60,344 bases of DNA from an uncultured Prevotellaceae bacterium (GTDB taxonomy: Bacteria; Bacteroidota; Bacteroidia; Bacteroidales; Bacteroidaceae), in NCBI GenBank assembly GCA_946410305.1, contig CAMJZV010000020.1, forward strand, positions 1 through 60,344, given 5' to 3'. Shown piece by piece: positions 49,401 to 58,633 of the stretch; position 1 is the stretch's first letter; every line of letters starts with the position of its first letter. The notes beneath the pieces were generated by a model. That model saw nothing but the letters and a program-made list of their open reading frames with translations. It was not told where the DNA came from and ran no database searches. The position numbers and the translations under genes were made by a program.

Positions 49401-51308
49401 ATGAAACATCTTATAAAAACTGCAACAACCTTCTGCCTGTCGGCAATAGGCATGCTGGCAATGATGAGTTGTGAAGGTGCTGACCTCTATAAGGTATCTG
49501 CCCCTGACTGGTTGGCAGACAAGGAACTCCCTGAGGAGGTGTTGAACATTGTGGAAGTTACGCCAAATCCCGATAAGCTGGGTGCAGCAGACAATACGAC
49601 AGGATTCTGGACGGTCTTTACCGACGATGTCAAGACAGAGCCTGGCATGACTTATCAGCTGAAGTTCGTCAACTATGGCGGAAACAGCAACTGGAAAAAT
49701 TTCGTCATCATTCTGCGTAGCGAAGACAAGGCTACAGAGTATGCCGTGCTGCGTGCCGACAACTGGGGCTGGGGAACTGGCTACACAGGCGAGGAGAGCG
49801 ATAGTCACTTTACCAAGATGACGGAAGACAAACGCGACTGGGGCACATGGCTGAAGGCAATGAGCATGGCCAAGTGTACAGCACTCATCACCAACAAGGA
49901 CAACGGCAAGGCCGATGTGAAAATCACCATGATTGGTGCAGACAATGTAACCTATACGCAGGAGTATACCGACATCGTTGTAGATACCGACAACCTCTAT
50001 TTCGCTTTCACCCTGGAAGGATGTCATCTGGAGTTTGGCGACTTTGACATCGAGGACAGTGAGCCTACAGCTATTACTCTCAACGGTGTTCCTAGTGAGG
50101 TGGTGGTAGGCACAGATTATGAAGAGTTTATCTCTAACATTTCTGCTGTTGTAACCTTTGGCGAAGGTGTGAACAAAGACATCAAGCCTGAAGAATTGCA
50201 GTTCGAGGTAATTCCTGACTTTGAAACCGTTGGTCAGAAGACCCTCGTGGTAATATATAATAAGACCTACTTGGGCAATAACTGCAGTAAGCCAGTAATT
50301 GCAAGCAAGACCTTCAATGTGGTAAAGGAGCTCTCTGCCTTTACACAGACGGTGGTTGTGCCTACTCCGCTTGTTTTAGGTGCTACAGATAACACTACTG
50401 CTTTCTGGGGTGCTCATACCGAGAATATCAAGATTGCTCCGAAGGAGACGAAGGTTACCACCTTTACCAACCACACTTCTGGCGCTGGCAACTGGAACAA
50501 CTTCGTTATCGTGCTCTGCAAGGCAGATAATTCTGAGTATGGTGTTGTTCGTGCTGACAACTGGGGTTGGGGTGCCGGTATTGACGGTAATGCTAACTTC
50601 CAGAAGATTGGTGGCTTCGCAACAGATGACGAGTGGACAGCATGGCGCGCTGACATGGAAGGTGCCAAGGTGACTACCTATGTGACCAATAATGGCGATG
50701 GTACTGCTGATATCAAGGCTGTTATGGTTGGCAATAGCGGAACTGTTTATCTGCAGGAGTATAAAGGCATCAACACCATAGATCCTGACAACATGTATTT
50801 CCGCTTCACGGTGGATGGCTGCCACCTCGTATTCGACAACGAAGTAGGTGCTTCTGACTGTTCTACAGCTTTCTGGGGCGCACACTCTACGAATATCCAG
50901 GTGATAGGTCATCAGGAATGTACTGTCAACTTCACCAACTATACTTCTGGTGCTGGCAACTGGAACAACTTCGTTATCGTGCTCTGCAAGGCAGATAATT
51001 CTGAGTATGGTGTTGTTCGTGCTGACAACTGGGGTTGGGGTGCCGGTATTGACGGTAATGCTAACTTCCAGAAAATTGGTGGCTTCGCAACTGATGCCGA
51101 GTGGGCCACATGGCGTGGTGCCATGAATGGTGCAAAATGTACTGCCAAGATTGTGAATAATGGCGATGGCACTGCTAATATCAAGGTAGTGATGCATGGT
51201 ACCAATGGCGTGGACTATACGCAGGACTACATTGGTATCAATACCGTTGATCCAGACAACTTCTACTTCCGCTTCACTGTCGATGGCAGTTACCTGGTAT
51301 TTGAGTAA
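49401..51308 (+). CDS. Surface glycan-binding-like lipoprotein with three repeats
   Basis: This 635-aa protein has lipobox MMSC (Cys24). It contains three copies of a domain of about 145 residues, near 60-210, 330-480 and 485-635, each with an FWxxxT/H start, NW(K/N)NFVI(I/V)L, the invariant RADNWGWGxG, and an ending Y(F/Y)xFTxxGxxLxF. An Ig-like domain (ITLNGVPSEVVVGTDYEEF) separates repeats one and two. Aromatic-rich surfaces suggest carbohydrate binding. It occupies the usual SusE/SGBP position after susD. Repeats two and three share a 149-nt block that is almost identical in DNA. Confidence 0.8.
   Translation: MKHLIKTATTFCLSAIGMLAMMSCEGADLYKVSAPDWLADKELPEEVLNIVEVTPNPDKLGAADNTTGFWTVFTDDVKTEPGMTYQLKFVNYGGNSNWKNFVIILRSEDKATEYAVLRADNWGWGTGYTGEESDSHFTKMTEDKRDWGTWLKAMSMAKCTALITNKDNGKADVKITMIGADNVTYTQEYTDIVVDTDNLYFAFTLEGCHLEFGDFDIEDSEPTAITLNGVPSEVVVGTDYEEFISNISAVVTFGEGVNKDIKPEELQFEVIPDFETVGQKTLVVIYNKTYLGNNCSKPVIASKTFNVVKELSAFTQTVVVPTPLVLGATDNTTAFWGAHTENIKIAPKETKVTTFTNHTSGAGNWNNFVIVLCKADNSEYGVVRADNWGWGAGIDGNANFQKIGGFATDDEWTAWRADMEGAKVTTYVTNNGDGTADIKAVMVGNSGTVYLQEYKGINTIDPDNMYFRFTVDGCHLVFDNEVGASDCSTAFWGAHSTNIQVIGHQECTVNFTNYTSGAGNWNNFVIVLCKADNSEYGVVRADNWGWGAGIDGNANFQKIGGFATDAEWATWRGAMNGAKCTAKIVNNGDGTANIKVVMHGTNGVDYTQDYIGINTVDPDNFYFRFTVDGSYLVFE
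50475..51091 (+). repeat. Near-identical 149-bp blocks in repeats two and three
   Basis: 50475-50623 and 50943-51091 differ at only two positions (both silent), while the sequences on either side of the blocks have clearly diverged. The pattern suggests recent gene conversion within the gene. Confidence 0.75.
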
Positions 51309-51330
51309 TCTATAAAAAACGAATTGCATT

Positions 51331-53262
51331 ATGAAACATATATCAAAACTGTTTGCGCTGTTTGCCATCCTAACGATGGCAACAGCCTGCAAAGACGACA
51401 TCAATGAGGTCAACAATCCGCTGACCATCACTGAAACTACGGTGTCTTCAGTGAATGCCACCTCTGCGAAGGCTACGGCTACAGCAACAGGTTCGCATAT
51501 CATCTATCGCGGATTCTGCTATTCTACCTCGCAGAATCCTACCATCGACAACAATAAGGTGCTGTCTTCAAAGAAGGACATGAGCCTTATTATCTCGGGG
51601 CTGGCTCCCAGCACAACCTATTATGTTCGTGGCTTTGTACAGAGCAGCGAGGAGGTGGTTTACTCCGGACAGGTATCGTTTACCACGCTGGCATCGGCTT
51701 CTGTCGATGACGATCCTCAGACCGGCGGCCCTGCTGACCTGAAGCGCGTCAGCGTCCACGACCCCAGCATTGTGTGGGATCCACAAACAAGCACTTACTA
51801 TGTCTTTGGTTCACACCGTGCTGCTGCCAAGTCGTCTAATCTGATGACATGGACTGCTTTCACGGCTCCTTGGGCTACGGAGGCCAGCAACAATGCTGCC
51901 AACGCCGATGCTTTTACCACTCCTCAGATTACGAAGGTGACGAAGGGTGGCCAGGAGTACGAGCTGAACTTCGATGCTTTTGCCTGGTCAAAGCGTGGCA
52001 ACAGCAGCTATTCTGTCGACGGCAACATGTGGGCTCCTGACGTAATCTACAACAAGCATCTGGGTAAGTGGTGCATGTATCTCAGCATCAATGGTGACAG
52101 CTGGTATTCCAGCATCATCATGCTGACTGCCGACAAGATAGAAGGTCCTTATCGCTACCAGGCTCTTGTCGTGACGAGTGGCTTCAATGCAACAAACTAC
52201 AAGGATACCGATGCCGAAATCGTACTGGGTGGTTCTTCGCTGCCCGGTCGCTATACCCCCAGTGATAACTATGGCAACCACTGGCCTAACGCCATCGACC
52301 CCTGCGTGTTCTACGACGAACAGGGCAAGTTGTGGATGTCTTACGGTTCTTGGAGTGGCGGTATCTTCATGCTCGAACTCGACGAGAGCACTGGTCTGCG
52401 CGACTACGACGTAACTTATGCTGAGAGCGAGACTTCTGATCCTTACTTCGGTAAGAAGATTGCAGGTGGCTACTATGTTTCTGGAGAGGCCAGTTACATT
52501 GAGTATATCGGTGGCTACTACTTCCTCTTTGTGACCTATGGTGGTCTGGAGGCTGCTGGTGGTTACCAGATGCGCGTCTTCCGTTCTGAGAATGTCGATG
52601 GTCCTTACGTTGACAGCAAGGGCGCTTCTGCTGTCTTTAGCGGCAAGTCGACGAACTTCGGTCCTAAAGCCGACGATGGCAATCGTGGTGTTAATATCTT
52701 CGGTGCCTACAACGAGTGGGGCAACCAGGTGACTGGCGACTTTGGCGAGCGTGCCCAGGGACATAATAGTATTATCGCTGCTGAGGACGGACGTACCTAT
52801 CTGGTCTATCACACACGTTTCCAGAACCGTGGCGAAGGTCACGAGGTTCGTGTACATCAGGTTTATCAGAACGAGGATGGCTGGCTGGTAGCTGCTCCGT
52901 TTGAGTACACTGGCGAGGGCGTCAAGAGCGCAGGTGTCGCTGTTGCCCAGAAGGTGGCTACTGCCGATATTCCAGGCAATTATAAGCTGCTGACTCATGA
53001 ATACGGACTGGACCATACTGCGAAGGCAGTCTGCACTCCTGTTGATGTCACGCTGAATGCTAATGGTACCATTACTGGCGACAAGACGGGTACATGGACG
53101 CTGAAGGAAGGAACTTCGTATATCACCATCAATCTTGGTGGCGCCTATAAGGGCGTGATGGTTCCACAGACCTTAGAGCCTCTGAACACTGTCGCTCCCA
53201 GCTTCACTGCACTTAACAGTGCTACAGGTGTTACCATCTGGGGATACAAGGTAACCGAATAG
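51331..53262 (+). CDS. GH43 arabinanase-like lipoprotein
   Basis: This 643-aa protein has lipobox TAC (Cys20), a fibronectin-III-like domain (about 33-118, GLAPSTTYYVRGFVQSSEE), and a five-bladed GH43 catalytic domain from about 135. Its catalytic triad candidates are Asp in SVHDPSIVWD, Asp in NAIDPCVFYDE and Glu in VSGEASYIEY. A C-terminal beta-barrel-like domain (about 545-643) matches that of bacterial endo-alpha-1,5-L-arabinanases. It is probably surface-exposed and makes the first cuts in arabinan. Confidence 0.88.
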   Translation: MKHISKLFALFAILTMATACKDDINEVNNPLTITETTVSSVNATSAKATATATGSHIIYRGFCYSTSQNPTIDNNKVLSSKKDMSLIISGLAPSTTYYVRGFVQSSEEVVYSGQVSFTTLASASVDDDPQTGGPADLKRVSVHDPSIVWDPQTSTYYVFGSHRAAAKSSNLMTWTAFTAPWATEASNNAANADAFTTPQITKVTKGGQEYELNFDAFAWSKRGNSSYSVDGNMWAPDVIYNKHLGKWCMYLSINGDSWYSSIIMLTADKIEGPYRYQALVVTSGFNATNYKDTDAEIVLGGSSLPGRYTPSDNYGNHWPNAIDPCVFYDEQGKLWMSYGSWSGGIFMLELDESTGLRDYDVTYAESETSDPYFGKKIAGGYYVSGEASYIEYIGGYYFLFVTYGGLEAAGGYQMRVFRSENVDGPYVDSKGASAVFSGKSTNFGPKADDGNRGVNIFGAYNEWGNQVTGDFGERAQGHNSIIAAEDGRTYLVYHTRFQNRGEGHEVRVHQVYQNEDGWLVAAPFEYTGEGVKSAGVAVAQKVATADIPGNYKLLTHEYGLDHTAKAVCTPVDVTLNANGTITGDKTGTWTLKEGTSYITINLGGAYKGVMVPQTLEPLNTVAPSFTALNSATGVTIWGYKVTE

Positions 53263-53290
53263 CTAAACTAACAGAATAGCTAAACTAACA
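53257..53290 (+). repeat. Perfect 17-bp tandem duplication spanning a gene junction
   Basis: GAATAGCTAAACTAACA occurs twice in a row (53257-53273 and 53274-53290). The first copy contains the TAG stop of the upstream GH43 gene; the second ends with the A of the next start codon. Confidence 0.9.
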
Positions 53291-54300
53291 TGACTAAAAC
53301 AAATCTGATGTTGTGTTGTGTGGTGGCAGTGCTGACTGCCACTGCACAACCTGCGTCAAATAAACGGGTGCCGTTTACTACTGACACGCCGATGGTGCAC
53401 GACCCAGTGATGGCCTACGAGGATAACCTTTATCACCTGTACTGTACAGGCATCGGCATCCAGCACATGACCTCCAAGGATTGTCGCACATGGACGATAG
53501 ACCCCACACCCGTTATGACCGTGATGCCACAGTGGACACGCGACTCGGTGCCTGGGTTCGAGCACCATGTGTGGGCGCCCGACGTCATACGCTGGCACAA
53601 CCGCTGGTGGCTGGCCTATAGCTGTTCTACGTTCGGCAAGAACGGTTCAGCTATCGGACTGCTCAGTACGCCGTCGCTCTCTGCACCCGTCTGGAATGAC
53701 GAGGGTTGCATCGTCTCCTCTCGTGAACATCGCAATAATTGGAATGCCATTGATCCGTGTTTTGTCATCGACGACAATGACCAACCCTGGATGGCGTGGG
53801 GCTCCTTCTGGGATGGCATCCAGCTGATTCGTCTCGACAGCACTATGCATATCGCTAAAGGTGAACAGTCGCGCACCATTGCCCGCCGCTATTCGCCTAC
53901 AGCCAAAAATGTCCCTGCCAATCCTACGTCCAAGTATGCGGGCACCAATGCCATCGAGGCTCCCTTCATCTACAAGCATGGAGGCTGGTATTACCTCTTT
54001 GTGGCGTGGGACTACTGTTGCCGCGGCTCGCTGAGCAACTACCGTGTAGCGGTGGGACGTTCCCGCACGGTCGACGGTCCTTACCTCGACCGCAATGGTG
54101 TAGACATGCGCGAGGGTGGTGGTACGCTCTTCATCGAGGGCGACAAGAAGCAGTATGAGGCTGCTGGCCACTGTGCTGTCTACCGCTTTGGCGAAGAGGA
54201 TGTCTTCATCTGTCATGGCTATAGCATCGAACACAAGGGCGCCAGCATACTCATGCAGCGCCCCATACGTTGGACTGCCGACGGTTGGCCTACACTTTAG
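53290..54300 (+). CDS. GH43 endo-arabinanase-like enzyme
   Basis: This 336-aa single-domain GH43 protein has a signal peptide (MTKTNLMLCCVVAVLTATA). Catalytic candidates are Asp in MVHDPVMAYE, Asp in NWNAIDPCFVID and Glu in NAIEAPFIYKHGG. WAPDVIRWHNRWWLAYSCST is typical of the arabinanase subfamilies. It is periplasmic by signal type. It sits between two other GH43 genes, 19 nt from the next start. Confidence 0.9.
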   Translation: MTKTNLMLCCVVAVLTATAQPASNKRVPFTTDTPMVHDPVMAYEDNLYHLYCTGIGIQHMTSKDCRTWTIDPTPVMTVMPQWTRDSVPGFEHHVWAPDVIRWHNRWWLAYSCSTFGKNGSAIGLLSTPSLSAPVWNDEGCIVSSREHRNNWNAIDPCFVIDDNDQPWMAWGSFWDGIQLIRLDSTMHIAKGEQSRTIARRYSPTAKNVPANPTSKYAGTNAIEAPFIYKHGGWYYLFVAWDYCCRGSLSNYRVAVGRSRTVDGPYLDRNGVDMREGGGTLFIEGDKKQYEAAGHCAVYRFGEEDVFICHGYSIEHKGASILMQRPIRWTADGWPTL

Positions 54301-54319
54301 TTGACAGTTGATTATTGCT

Positions 54320-56431
54320 ATGAAACAGTTCCTATTAATACTTTTTACCTCATCCGTTTTCTCTCTCTCATCTTTTGCCCAGAGTTGGACGGCAGACAAC
54401 GGGAATGGCACGTATACCAATCCGTTGTTCTATGATGAGTTCTCCGACCCCGATATTCTGAGGGTGGGAGACGACTACTATCTGGCAGGTACCACGATGC
54501 ACTCAGTGCCTGGTCTCGTCATTCTGCATTCCAAGGATTTAGTCAACTGGGAGAATGTCTCCTACTGCTTCGACCGTTTCGATTTCCCCGACGACAAGTT
54601 CTCGCTGAAGAATCACCAGGAAATCTATGGTCAGGGTGTCTGGGCGCCAGCTATCCGCTATGCCAACGGACAGTTCTATGTCTTTACCAATATCAATGGG
54701 AAGGGCTTGCAGTGCTACACCAGTGAGAAGATAGAAGGTCCGTGGAAACATCATAACATGCAGGGAAATATCTATGACCTCAGTGTGCTCTTCGATGACG
54801 ACGGCAAGATCTACGCCATCCATAAGTATGGTGAGGTGCATTGTACGGAACTGAAGGCTGACATGAGTGGACCTGTGGAGGGTACCGACCGTGTTATCAT
54901 TCCTGAAGGCAATGGAGTAGGTGAGGGACACCACATCTACAAGATTGATGGTATGTATTATATCATCTCTACCGACTATCAACCCAATGGTCGTACGCTC
55001 TGTTCACGTTCGAAAAACATTTGGGGACCCTATGAGACGCGTGTCATTACGGCTGACGAAACGTTCGGCTATGCTGGTGTGGGTCGCACAAAAGTACCTA
55101 AAACGGAAAAATACCGCATCGGTAGCGATGGCGCTAAGTTTAGCATTATTCCTGCAAGTCCCGACGCTACGGGTTGTGACAATGCCCATCAGGGTGGCAT
55201 TGTACAAGCCACTGACGGCTCATGGTGGGCTTTGCTCATGCAGGATTTTCATTCCATTGGACGCACGGTTTGTCTGTTGCCAGTGACGTGGAAGGACGGA
55301 TGGCCTATGATTGGCCTTGAGGGCAATCTTGGCCGTGCACCTCGCACTTGGTTCAAGCCCGGGTTTGTTGCGACTCAGTCGCAACAAACTGTAGCACATG
55401 CTCCTTACAATCGCAACGAGGATTTCAATGGCAAGTCACTGGGGCGTGTATGGCAATGGAACCACAATCCTGACGACAAGAAATGGAGTCTGAAGAATGG
55501 TCGCCTGCGCCTGCAGTCGATGCCTGCCGAACAGCTGATGTGGGCCCGCAATACGCTCACTCAGCGTGTCATTGGTCCAACCTCCATCACTACTGTCGAA
55601 CTCTATACCAAGGGTATGAAGGATGGCGATGTCTGCGGACTGGGTAACATCAATGTGCCCTGCACGTGGATAGGGGTGAGCCTCCCCCTATCCCCCTCCA
55701 AAAAGAGAGGGAATACCTATCGCCTTCGTTGTTTTGAGCAACTCACCAACGATACCGTAGATATAGATGTGGAATTACCGCAGAATAAACTGTGGCTTCG
55801 CTGCATAGGCGACTACGACAACAACCAGGCGCAGTATGCCTACTCGCTGGATGGCGTCAACTTCCAGACGTTAGGGCGCATGATGCCCCTCTCTTATCAG
55901 CTTATCACTTTTCAAGGGTCTCGCCACGCACTCTTCGCCTATAATATAAAAGGTAAGGATGGTGGCTATGCTGAGTTTGACAATTTCACCGTTCAGGAAC
56001 CCAAGGCCAATCGCAGTCAGAATATCCCTTATGGCAAGACTATCCGCATCATCAATAAAGCAACCAACCGACCCGCTGTTGCCTTGAAGCACGGCGTGCT
56101 TTACGACACCCATGCAGGTGACAGGAGTGAGCAGACACAGTTCAAGGTCATAGACCGAGGCAGTGGTCGCGTCTCCTTGCTATGTGCCGATGGTCGCTAT
56201 GTGAAAGTCTATGGTGACGGCCTGCCTGGCGACGTGCGTTTTACGAACAATGTGGAAGAAGCTGAAGTGTTTCTCTGGCAGGACTATCTTGACCACGACT
56301 TCATGCTCTTGTCGCTGACAAATCATAAATACCTGGGTAAGAGTCCTACTACGGGTAGTCCTTATTCCATGGACTTTACGGGTGCTGACCCTGCTCGTCG
56401 CAATGGGGCCGTCCTTCATTGGGAGAAATAA
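54320..56431 (+). CDS. Multidomain GH43 enzyme
   Basis: This 703-aa protein has a signal peptide (MKQFLLILFTSSVFSLSSFA). The GH43 domain has FYDEFSDPDILRVGDDYYLA (base Asp), NIYDLSVLFDDDG (pKa-tuning Asp) and GVGEGHHIYKIDG (acid Glu). A concanavalin-like C-terminal domain, as in beta-xylosidase/arabinofuranosidase GH43s, covers about 355-565 (DFNGKSLGRVWQWNHNPDD). The last 130 residues are a trefoil-like domain. The predicted activity is alpha-L-arabinofuranosidase or related exo-activity. A GC-rich palindrome encodes LPLSPSKKRG near residues 454-464. I chose the ATG at 54320, which gives the signal peptide. Confidence 0.88.
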   Translation: MKQFLLILFTSSVFSLSSFAQSWTADNGNGTYTNPLFYDEFSDPDILRVGDDYYLAGTTMHSVPGLVILHSKDLVNWENVSYCFDRFDFPDDKFSLKNHQEIYGQGVWAPAIRYANGQFYVFTNINGKGLQCYTSEKIEGPWKHHNMQGNIYDLSVLFDDDGKIYAIHKYGEVHCTELKADMSGPVEGTDRVIIPEGNGVGEGHHIYKIDGMYYIISTDYQPNGRTLCSRSKNIWGPYETRVITADETFGYAGVGRTKVPKTEKYRIGSDGAKFSIIPASPDATGCDNAHQGGIVQATDGSWWALLMQDFHSIGRTVCLLPVTWKDGWPMIGLEGNLGRAPRTWFKPGFVATQSQQTVAHAPYNRNEDFNGKSLGRVWQWNHNPDDKKWSLKNGRLRLQSMPAEQLMWARNTLTQRVIGPTSITTVELYTKGMKDGDVCGLGNINVPCTWIGVSLPLSPSKKRGNTYRLRCFEQLTNDTVDIDVELPQNKLWLRCIGDYDNNQAQYAYSLDGVNFQTLGRMMPLSYQLITFQGSRHALFAYNIKGKDGGYAEFDNFTVQEPKANRSQNIPYGKTIRIINKATNRPAVALKHGVLYDTHAGDRSEQTQFKVIDRGSGRVSLLCADGRYVKVYGDGLPGDVRFTNNVEEAEVFLWQDYLDHDFMLLSLTNHKYLGKSPTTGSPYSMDFTGADPARRNGAVLHWEK
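55681..55711 (+). repeat. GC-rich palindromic element, in frame in the GH43 gene
   Basis: CCCCCTATCCCCCTCC, then AAAAAGAGAGGG. It resembles the element at 36761-36792 (CCCC-A/T-A-CCCCTCC-AAA-GGAGGG) but with a decayed right arm. It encodes LPLSPSKKRG in a loop of the concanavalin-like domain. The gene is read on the opposite strand of the element compared with the glycosyltransferase. Confidence 0.65.
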
Positions 56432-56466
56432 AGATAACAATAATACTAAATAAAACTATTACCTAT

Positions 56467-58503
56467 ATGAAGAAAAGAATATTAGCTATGGCTGTCGTCA
56501 TGGGTACCGCACTGAGCTCATGGGCCCAGCTGACGATGGATGTGAACACGAAGAAACTGGGGGCACCCATCCAGTCTACGATGTATGGTATCTTCTTCGA
56601 GGACATCAACTATGCCGCTGATGGTGGCCTGTATGGCGAGCTGGTGAAGAATCGCTCGTTTGAATTCCCCCAGCACCTGATGGGCTGGCAGAGCTTTGGC
56701 TGTGTGGAGGTGAAGAACGACGGCCCCTTCGAGCGCTGTCCGCACTATGTGGTGCTCAGCGACCCTGGTCACAACGATCGCCGTTCGGGACTGGTCAACG
56801 AGGGCTACTTCGGCATTGGCGTCAAGAAGGGTGAGCAGTACCGCTTCTCTGTGTGGGCTAAAGTCCAGAGGCAAGGAGCAGGGGGCAAGGAGCAAGCAGC
56901 TATCCGCGTACAGCTCATTGACGAGAACTCCATGGACGAGCACCAGGAGTTTGTCGAGAAGAAGCTGGACATCACGTCTACAGCGTGGAAGAAATACACC
57001 ATCACGCTGACCTCTACGAAGACCATGAAGCATGCCAAGTTGCGCATCTTCCTGCAGGGCACGAACAGCGTAGCACTGGAGCACATCTCGCTATTCCCTG
57101 TCAATACCTATAAGAACCGTGAGAACGGCATGCGTCGCGACCTCGCCCAGGCCTTGGAAGACCTGCACCCAGGCATCTTCCGCTTCCCTGGCGGATGCAT
57201 CGTTGAGGGCAGCTCGCTCGATGAGCGCTACCAGTGGAAGAACAGCGTGGGACCTGTCGAGAACCGTCCGCTGAACCACAACCGCTGGGAGTACACCTTC
57301 GACTACCGCTACTTCCCCGACTACTACCAGTCGTACGGACTGGGCTTCTTTGAGTTCTTCCAACTCTCTGAGGATATCGGTGCCGAGCCCCTGCCCGTCA
57401 TCTCGTGCGGTCTGTCGTGTCAGTTCCAGAACCCTGACCCCACAAAGCCTGGCGTACACGTTGCTCTCGACGACCTTGGCCCCTATATTCAGGATGCCCT
57501 CGACCTCGTGGAGTTTGCCAATGGCGACGTCACCACGAAGTGGGGTAGGGTGCGTGCCGACATGGGCCACCCCGAACCCTTCAACCTGAAGTATCTCGGT
57601 GTGGGCAACGAGCAGTGGGACTACGACGAGGCACATGGTGGATATGGCCCCGTATTCACAGAGCGTCTGAAGAAGTTCAGCGATGCCCTGCGCAAGAAAT
57701 ATCCTGACTTGAAGCTCATCGGCACCACAGGTCCTAACTCTGAGGGCTGGGACTTCGACCTCCTGCAGCCCCGCATGAAGGAGCTGAAGGTAGACCTCTA
57801 CGACGAGCACTACTATCGTGACGAACAGTGGTTCCTCACCCACGGCCTGCGCTACGACTCCTACGACCGCAAGGGCCCGAAGGTGTTTGCCGGCGAGTAT
57901 GCCTGCCACGGCAAGGGTAAGAAGTGGAACCACTACGAGGCAGCCATCCTCGAAGCCGCCCACATGACGGGCTTCGAGCGTAATGCCGACATCGTCCACA
58001 TGACGACTCCAGCTCCGCTCTTCGCACATGTCGACGGCTGGCAGTGGCGCCCTGACCAGATATGGTACGACCAGACGCAGATGTTCAAGACCGTGAGCTA
58101 CTACGTCCAGCAGCTCTATGCCACCAACAAGGGTACTAACGTGCTCTCACTGACCACCCCCGCAGGAAAGAAGGGCGTGCCCGTAGCAGGACAGGAAGGC
58201 CAGAACGGACTCTTCGCCTCTGCTTGTTACGACAAGGCTGCTGGTGAGGTTGTCATCAAGGTGGTCAACACGTCCAAGCAGGCACAGCCCATCACGCTGA
58301 ACCTGAAAGACCTCTCGGGTGCTACCACCGCCAAGACCATCACGCTCTCTCATAAGGGCATGGACGACGAGAACAGCATCCAGCGTCCTGAGTTCATCAC
58401 CCCCAAGCAGGGTACCATCGCTGTGGAGGCTGGCAAGAAGCAGAGCGCCATCAACGACCAGCTGGCCCCCATGTCGTTCCGCATCTATCGCATCGCAAAG
58501 TAA
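56467..58503 (+). CDS. GH51 alpha-L-arabinofuranosidase
   Basis: This 678-aa protein has a signal peptide (MKKRILAMAVVMGTALSSWA), then a (beta/alpha)8 barrel with IYGIFFEDINYAADGGLYGE-like opening motifs, RFPGGCIVEG, the acid/base Glu in LGVGNEQWDYD and the nucleophile Glu in VDLYDEHYYRD. A C-terminal beta-sandwich completes the family fold. It removes terminal arabinofuranose from oligosaccharides in the periplasm. Residues 134-143 come from an in-frame heptamer array. I chose the ATG at 56467 because of the signal peptide. It is the last PUL gene, followed by a strong terminator. Confidence 0.93.
   Translation: MKKRILAMAVVMGTALSSWAQLTMDVNTKKLGAPIQSTMYGIFFEDINYAADGGLYGELVKNRSFEFPQHLMGWQSFGCVEVKNDGPFERCPHYVVLSDPGHNDRRSGLVNEGYFGIGVKKGEQYRFSVWAKVQRQGAGGKEQAAIRVQLIDENSMDEHQEFVEKKLDITSTAWKKYTITLTSTKTMKHAKLRIFLQGTNSVALEHISLFPVNTYKNRENGMRRDLAQALEDLHPGIFRFPGGCIVEGSSLDERYQWKNSVGPVENRPLNHNRWEYTFDYRYFPDYYQSYGLGFFEFFQLSEDIGAEPLPVISCGLSCQFQNPDPTKPGVHVALDDLGPYIQDALDLVEFANGDVTTKWGRVRADMGHPEPFNLKYLGVGNEQWDYDEAHGGYGPVFTERLKKFSDALRKKYPDLKLIGTTGPNSEGWDFDLLQPRMKELKVDLYDEHYYRDEQWFLTHGLRYDSYDRKGPKVFAGEYACHGKGKKWNHYEAAILEAAHMTGFERNADIVHMTTPAPLFAHVDGWQWRPDQIWYDQTQMFKTVSYYVQQLYATNKGTNVLSLTTPAGKKGVPVAGQEGQNGLFASACYDKAAGEVVIKVVNTSKQAQPITLNLKDLSGATTAKTITLSHKGMDDENSIQRPEFITPKQGTIAVEAGKKQSAINDQLAPMSFRIYRIAK
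56867..56894 (+). repeat. Four-unit heptamer array inside the GH51 gene
   Basis: AGAGGCA AGGAGCA GGGGGCA AGGAGCA, encoding about QRQGAGGKEQ between two conserved strands. The unit is the same as in the intergenic arrays at 60183-60312. Confidence 0.7.
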
Positions 58504-58546
58504 TTATTTAGGTTGATTGATAAGTTAGTTAGTTATTTTAGATTTT

Positions 58547-58584
58547 CTGTCCCATCAGTCGTGAGACTGGTGGGACAGTTTTTT
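58547..58584 (+). terminator. Terminator of the PUL
   Basis: A 14-bp stem CTGTCCCATCAGTC (58547-58560) / GACTGGTGGGACAG (58565-58578) with one G-T pair, a GTGA loop and six T residues. Confidence 0.9.
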
Positions 58585-58633
58585 GAGGTATAAAAAAGGC
58601 TCACTTCAACCCTGAGTCCTCTAGCCGATTCGA

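Noticed and set aside
57091..58029. A 312-codon frame antisense to the GH51 gene
   Set aside because: Shadow of a GC-rich, conserved gene on the plus strand.
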